This document shows positions 14,515 through 17,214 of a DNA stretch of 17,214 bases, one piece after another. The stretch covers positions 1-17,214 of the forward strand of contig JAQVHG010000021.1 of NCBI GenBank assembly GCA_028696365.1. The letters run 5' to 3'. The translations under genes and the position numbers were made by a program. The notes below the pieces were generated by a model that saw only the letters and a program-made list of their open reading frames with translations, had not been told where the DNA came from and did no database searches. Position 1 is the first letter of the stretch. Every line of letters starts with the position of its first letter. The DNA comes from Methanofollis sp. (GTDB lineage: Archaea > Halobacteriota > Methanomicrobia > Methanomicrobiales > Methanofollaceae).

Positions 14515-14547
14515 CAGTGGCCGCGAACACGATTTGTAACGCTGTAC

Positions 14548-14952
14548 ATGAATCGAAGCCGGTTTTTCCTCTGTATCGCCCTCATCGCCGTCGTGGAGAT
14601 CGTCGTCTTCACGCTTGCTATGAGCGCGGGCTTTGAAGGTCTTGCAGAACTCTCGTTCTATATCGCCCTGCTTCTCGTCTTTGTCTGCAGGCAGCGGGTG
14701 AAGGGAGTGATCTGGGACGAGCGGTTGAGTCGGGTCGAGGAGCAGGTGGCCGAGAAGACCTTGAAGATCGCGCTTTTCTTGATGATCTTCTTTGGGCTGG
14801 GCTTTTTTGTCTCAGGGGCGCTCCTCGATCTTGAGAGGGCGATGAACGACGGGATGTTCCTCCTTGAGCTCTCGGGTGGGATCATCCTCCTGTACCTGGT
14901 CCTCTGGATCATCGCGATTAAGCCGTTCTGGGATGAAGGGGACGATGAATAA
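14548..14952 (+). CDS. DUF2178-like small membrane protein
   Basis: 134 residues with four membrane segments: 5-25, 33-46, 74-96 and 103-124. Between the second and third is a charged cytoplasmic helix (VIWDERLSRVEEQVAEKTLK, about 54-73) of the kind seen in DUF2178 proteins; the C-terminus is acidic. In archaea such proteins are often encoded with a small Xre-type regulator, as here. The last 8 bp overlap the start of that regulator, so the two are translated together. It may act as a membrane sensor or sequestering partner for the regulator; that is inference. Confidence 0.75.
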   Translation: MNRSRFFLCIALIAVVEIVVFTLAMSAGFEGLAELSFYIALLLVFVCRQRVKGVIWDERLSRVEEQVAEKTLKIALFLMIFFGLGFFVSGALLDLERAMNDGMFLLELSGGIILLYLVLWIIAIKPFWDEGDDE

Positions 14953-15145
14953 TAAACTCAAGGTCTACAGGGCACTGCATGACCTCACTCAGGAGCAGTT
15001 GGCGGTGGCGCTGGGGGTGACCAGGCAGACGATCATTGCCATTGAGAAGAAAAAATATGATCCCTCCCTTGACCTTGCTTTCAAGATTGCCCGCTATTTT
15101 AATGTAACAATCGAGGAGATCTTCTCGCCTGACGAAGATCAGTAA
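14945..15145 (+). CDS. Xre-family helix-turn-helix regulator
   Basis: 66 residues. A complete Cro/CI-type helix-turn-helix: LTQEQLAVALGVTRQTIIAIE (14-34), then KKKYDPSLDLAFKIARYFNVTIEEIF, the pattern of the short archaeal and bacterial YozG-like regulators. It has no sensor or oligomerisation domain. The ATG at 14945 is preceded by AAGGGGACG, and it overlaps the membrane protein gene by 8 bp. It probably binds the promoter of its own operon or neighbours, with the membrane partner modulating it. A hairpin at 15198-15214 follows the stop codon. Confidence 0.93.
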   Translation: MNNKLKVYRALHDLTQEQLAVALGVTRQTIIAIEKKKYDPSLDLAFKIARYFNVTIEEIFSPDEDQ

Positions 15146-15197
15146 CCTCACCGTCGGTCAGGAATCATTTTGCCCCTTGGCGGGTGCTTCGCACTCG

Positions 15198-15214
15198 GAA
15201 GATCAGAGATCTTC
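15198..15214. repeat. Perfect 7-bp hairpin downstream of the Xre gene
   Basis: GAAGATC and GATCTTC flank a 3-nt loop. A near copy at 12347-12363 (GAAGATC, 3 nt, GATTTTC) keeps pairing through one G-U pair, and both sit behind CGCACTCG, giving a direct repeat of about 29 bp. It may be a transcription end signal or part of the repeat family. Confidence 0.45.
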
Positions 15215-15255
15215 TCAGGTTTGTTATCACTCACATCTTGAAGATCAGATATTTT

Positions 15256-15723
15256 GGCTCTGTAAAAATCCAGTTTTGTAGAAACCCTCACTTATCATGG
15301 GGAGAATGCGTGTCATCCACCTCCCTCCCTCCTCCTCACCGATTGATGGCGATGGATGACAATGAAGAGATCCCAACTTTTTCATCGCGCACCCATGCAT
15401 TCGTCACCTTCCCCCTCACCCTCCCCACGCCGGGGCTCTGTCCCCGGACCCCCGGGATGGGGATGGGAAGACGCAACCCTCCGCCAATCTTCATCGACGG
15501 GGGGTTCCGGGGGGTGGCCAAGCCCCCCGGTCGAGGAGAGCGTTTAGAATTTCTGGAAGGAAGCACTTCAGTTCGAGGAGGTCTTCAACCCTAGAGAGTT
15601 TTGGGATATGCTCGACCATCAAGAGAGTGCTGCCGTCCTCGACCTCTCGTGTTGCAGGGGGTTCGGGGGGGGGCGACTAGCCCCCCCGCCAGAGAGAATT
15701 ATCAAGAGGATTTCTACAGAGTC
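15256..15723. repeat. Composite GC-rich repeat with terminal inverted repeats (copy 5)
   Basis: It occupies most of the 732-bp gap between convergent genes. Left end GGCTCTGTAAAAATCC (15256-15271), with a second related end GTTTTGTAGAAACCCTCA (15273-15290); right end GGATTTCTACAGAGTC (15708-15723). Inside: core palindrome 15431-15475, AATCTTCATC then a G/C block with GGCCAAGCCCCCC (15485-15530), and a third block at 15656-15700 with CGCCAGAGAGAA. Two left ends and three G/C blocks suggest nested or tandem insertion. Nothing else is seen in 15146-15877 apart from the hairpin at 15198; the open frames here are short and repeat-derived. Confidence 0.6.
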
Positions 15724-15877
15724 GATAATCTCAAAGATACAATCCAGGCAGAAATTCTCAGGTGGCGAGAAGGTGGGAAATGATGTTGCAAAAAAATGGG
15801 TGGGATGAGGGAGAGATTCGTGTCCCACCGATGGTGATGTGTGCTGGTTGGAAGGTCCAGGGGTGTCCTGTCCGCTC

Positions 15878-16465
15878 TTAGAACAGGATAGAGAGGGCCA
15901 CCGAGACGATGAAGACGATCGCGACGATCACACCTGCCTTTGCGGTGGTGAGTTCGTGGGCATGCTTGAACCCGAAGAACCAGATCACCACCGACCAGAG
16001 GGTAAAGATGAGCCCCAGGACCGTGAGGCCGAGGGCGGCACCCATGTTCTCGACGTCCATATGGTAGACGAGGAGGAGGGCAAGCCCAAGGATGCTCATC
16101 AGAACCTGTGGGAGGTTGCCGTAGCCGACGACGGCGAGCGTCGACTTGAATGAGCCAGTGCCTCCGAGGACTTTTGCGATCACGTGGAGGACCAGTGACT
16201 GGAGGCCCCAGGCGATGAAGACGGTGATGAAGGCAATGACTGCAGTGGCAGGGCCGAGAATTGATTTCAGAGTTTCTGCGTCGGCACCGCTCACGCCGGT
16301 CAGGGGTACGGCCCCAGCAGCGAAGTAGCCGGTCATCGCCGCAAGCAGTGCGGTGAAGAAGATGATGAGGCCCGGTACCTTGATACTCTCGATTCTCTCG
16401 CCCAGCGATCGGAAGAACCGGTCGGGGGCGGTAAGGATGTCAATAAGGGATGCGTCTGAATCCAT
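15878..16465 (-). CDS. YIP1-family integral membrane protein
   Basis: 195 residues with about five membrane segments after a cytoplasmic N-terminus (DILTAPDRFFRSLGERIESIKVP, a typical opening of bacterial/archaeal YIP1 proteins). Hydrophobic segments lie near 30-50, 72-95, 115-132, 140-162 and 174-195. The conserved central part (LVLHVIAKVLGGTGSFKSTLAVVGYGNLPQVL, about 90-122) matches the family. Function in prokaryotes is unknown. ATG 16465 is chosen because GGAG stands 6 nt before it; ATG 16477 would add four residues and include that GGAG as coding. A TATA-like CATATAGA lies upstream (16529-16536). Confidence 0.85.
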   Translation of the reverse strand: MDSDASLIDILTAPDRFFRSLGERIESIKVPGLIIFFTALLAAMTGYFAAGAVPLTGVSGADAETLKSILGPATAVIAFITVFIAWGLQSLVLHVIAKVLGGTGSFKSTLAVVGYGNLPQVLMSILGLALLLVYHMDVENMGAALGLTVLGLIFTLWSVVIWFFGFKHAHELTTAKAGVIVAIVFIVSVALSILF

Positions 16466-16561
16466 AATGTGCTCCATATAGCAGTGGCCGCGGCGGCGGC
16501 CTGGTGCAGAGAAATGTAAGGTAGGTTTGTCTATATGAATGCTCCCCTTGACATATGGTAA

Positions 16562-16574
16562 TGTATTAAATACA
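16562..16574. promoter_or_regulatory. Palindromic operator candidate in the divergent promoter region
   Basis: TGTATTAAATACA is a perfect 6+1+6 inverted repeat 65 bp before the secreted protein gene and about 97 bp before the divergent YIP1 gene. It contains an AT-rich core that could double as a TATA element for the plus-strand gene, so a repressor bound here would block it. The regulator is not identifiable. Confidence 0.4.
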
Positions 16575-16638
16575 AAATGTACAACTTACTTTACACAACG
16601 GTGGGCGCAGGTGCCCACCCACGGAGATCAGCATATCC

Positions 16639-17214
16639 ATGACATATCGCACACCCCTCGCCCTCATACTTGGGCTGATGATCCTTGTCTGCTCTGCGGC
16701 CGCCGCCGTCCCTGCGGCGATGACGGCCGGAACAGCATCACCAGTATCGGTCACGAACACAAGCGTCTCTCCCGCCACCCTCATGCCCGGTGACACCGGT
16801 ACCGTCACCGTCGAAGTCAAGAATGGCGGCCTCGAGCCGGTCAAGATCAGCAGGGCCGTGCTGAAAGGAAACGAGATCAGGACCCTCAGCGATACGAACT
16901 ATGGGGCTGCGGGTGCCATCGGGCCAGGGAACACCGCCTCGTACACCTTCACGGTCAAGGCCGACCAGAACACCCGTGACGGCATCTACTACCCGTGGTT
17001 CTCCCTGGACTACGGGGGAGATGGCACCCTCAACACCAACGTTCCGGTGAGGGTTGAAGAGACTCCGCTCACCGTGGTCGTCACCGAACAGCCCGACGCC
17101 TTCACTGAAGGAAAGAAGGAGCATATCACTCTCGTCGTCGGCAACCCCCGCGCCTCGTCGGTGACCGGGATCACCGTCGCCCCGAGAGGCGAAGGGATCG
17201 AGTCCGCACAGACC
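16639..17214 (+). CDS. Secreted CARDB/COG1361-like protein, 5' part
   Basis: The gene runs off the right edge; 192 residues are visible. Residues 1-25 are a signal peptide (TPLALILGLMILVCSAAAA). Two immunoglobulin-like beta repeats follow: SVSPATLMPGDTGTVTVEVKNGG (42-64) to about 140 and a second starting TVVVTEQPDAFTEGKKEHITLVVGN (145-169). This is the pattern of archaeal COG1361 S-layer-like/CARDB proteins, which in methanogens are often encoded before MacB-type ABC permeases; whether that holds here lies outside the window. CGGAG upstream is a distant ribosome binding site (12 nt). The frame has no stop before the edge. Confidence 0.85.
   Translation, partial: MTYRTPLALILGLMILVCSAAAAVPAAMTAGTASPVSVTNTSVSPATLMPGDTGTVTVEVKNGGLEPVKISRAVLKGNEIRTLSDTNYGAAGAIGPGNTASYTFTVKADQNTRDGIYYPWFSLDYGGDGTLNTNVPVRVEETPLTVVVTEQPDAFTEGKKEHITLVVGNPRASSVTGITVAPRGEGIESAQT

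Noticed and set aside
15184..15594. 136-residue frame in the gap after the Xre gene
   Set aside because: It runs through the GC-rich repeat family, is Pro/Gly-rich and has no ribosome binding site or homologous look.

Overview
The window looks like chromosomal DNA of a methanogenic archaeon, most likely a high-G+C member of the Methanomicrobiales (Methanofollis/Methanoculleus-like). The grounds are the gene families (N-epsilon-acetyl-beta-lysine genes ablA/ablB, a methanogen-type SPASM radical SAM protein, an iron-sulfur flavoprotein of the Isf type, Beta_propel, DUF4013, DUF2178 and COG1361-type secreted proteins) and archaeal TATA boxes about 26 bp upstream of many start codons, which imply leaderless or short-leader transcripts. 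The genus is inference; no marker gene is present.

Layout. 1-475: 3' end of an ABC-2 type export permease. 487-3556 (minus strand): a membrane-anchored beta-propeller protein and an orphan SPPF-type DNA methyltransferase. 3776-4894 (minus): a SPASM radical SAM enzyme, divergent from the osmolyte operon ablA-ablB (5069-7202, plus), with an 11-bp perfect inverted repeat between them. 7235-8146: a rubredoxin gene, too short for a standard ORF cut-off, abutting a diverged DEDDh-like exonuclease gene. 8729-10261 (minus): an iron-sulfur flavoprotein and a secreted DUF333 plus chagasin-like lipoprotein. 10559-11378: an orphan single-domain response regulator and a parvulin prolyl isomerase. 12665-13660 (minus): a second orphan methyltransferase (DPPY type) with a basic C-terminal extension and visibly lower G+C. 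13828-15145: DUF4013 membrane protein, then a DUF2178 membrane protein overlapping a small Xre-type regulator. 15878-16465 (minus): a YIP1-family membrane protein. 16639-end: the start of a secreted CARDB/COG1361-like protein.

The large non-coding gaps (8147-8728, 9287-9613, 11379-12664, 15146-15877) are not empty. They carry a family of related GC-rich palindromic repeats, several bounded by terminal inverted repeats resembling GGCTCTGTAGAAA, so they look like non-autonomous mobile elements or REP-like units. Three of these four gaps lie between convergent genes. Inside the largest gap, 11663-12029 holds a dense cluster of the heptamer GTGC(A/G)AA in both orientations, an iteron-like array with no obvious role.

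The best understood module is ablA-ablB: lysine to beta-lysine to N-epsilon-acetyl-beta-lysine, a compatible solute of salt-stressed methanogens. Rubredoxin and the iron-sulfur flavoprotein fit anaerobic redox or oxygen defence. No clearly new defence system or biosynthetic cluster could be proved from sequence alone. The best candidates for something undescribed are the iteron-like array, the repeat family, the rubredoxin-exonuclease pair and the radical SAM enzyme without a visible substrate.
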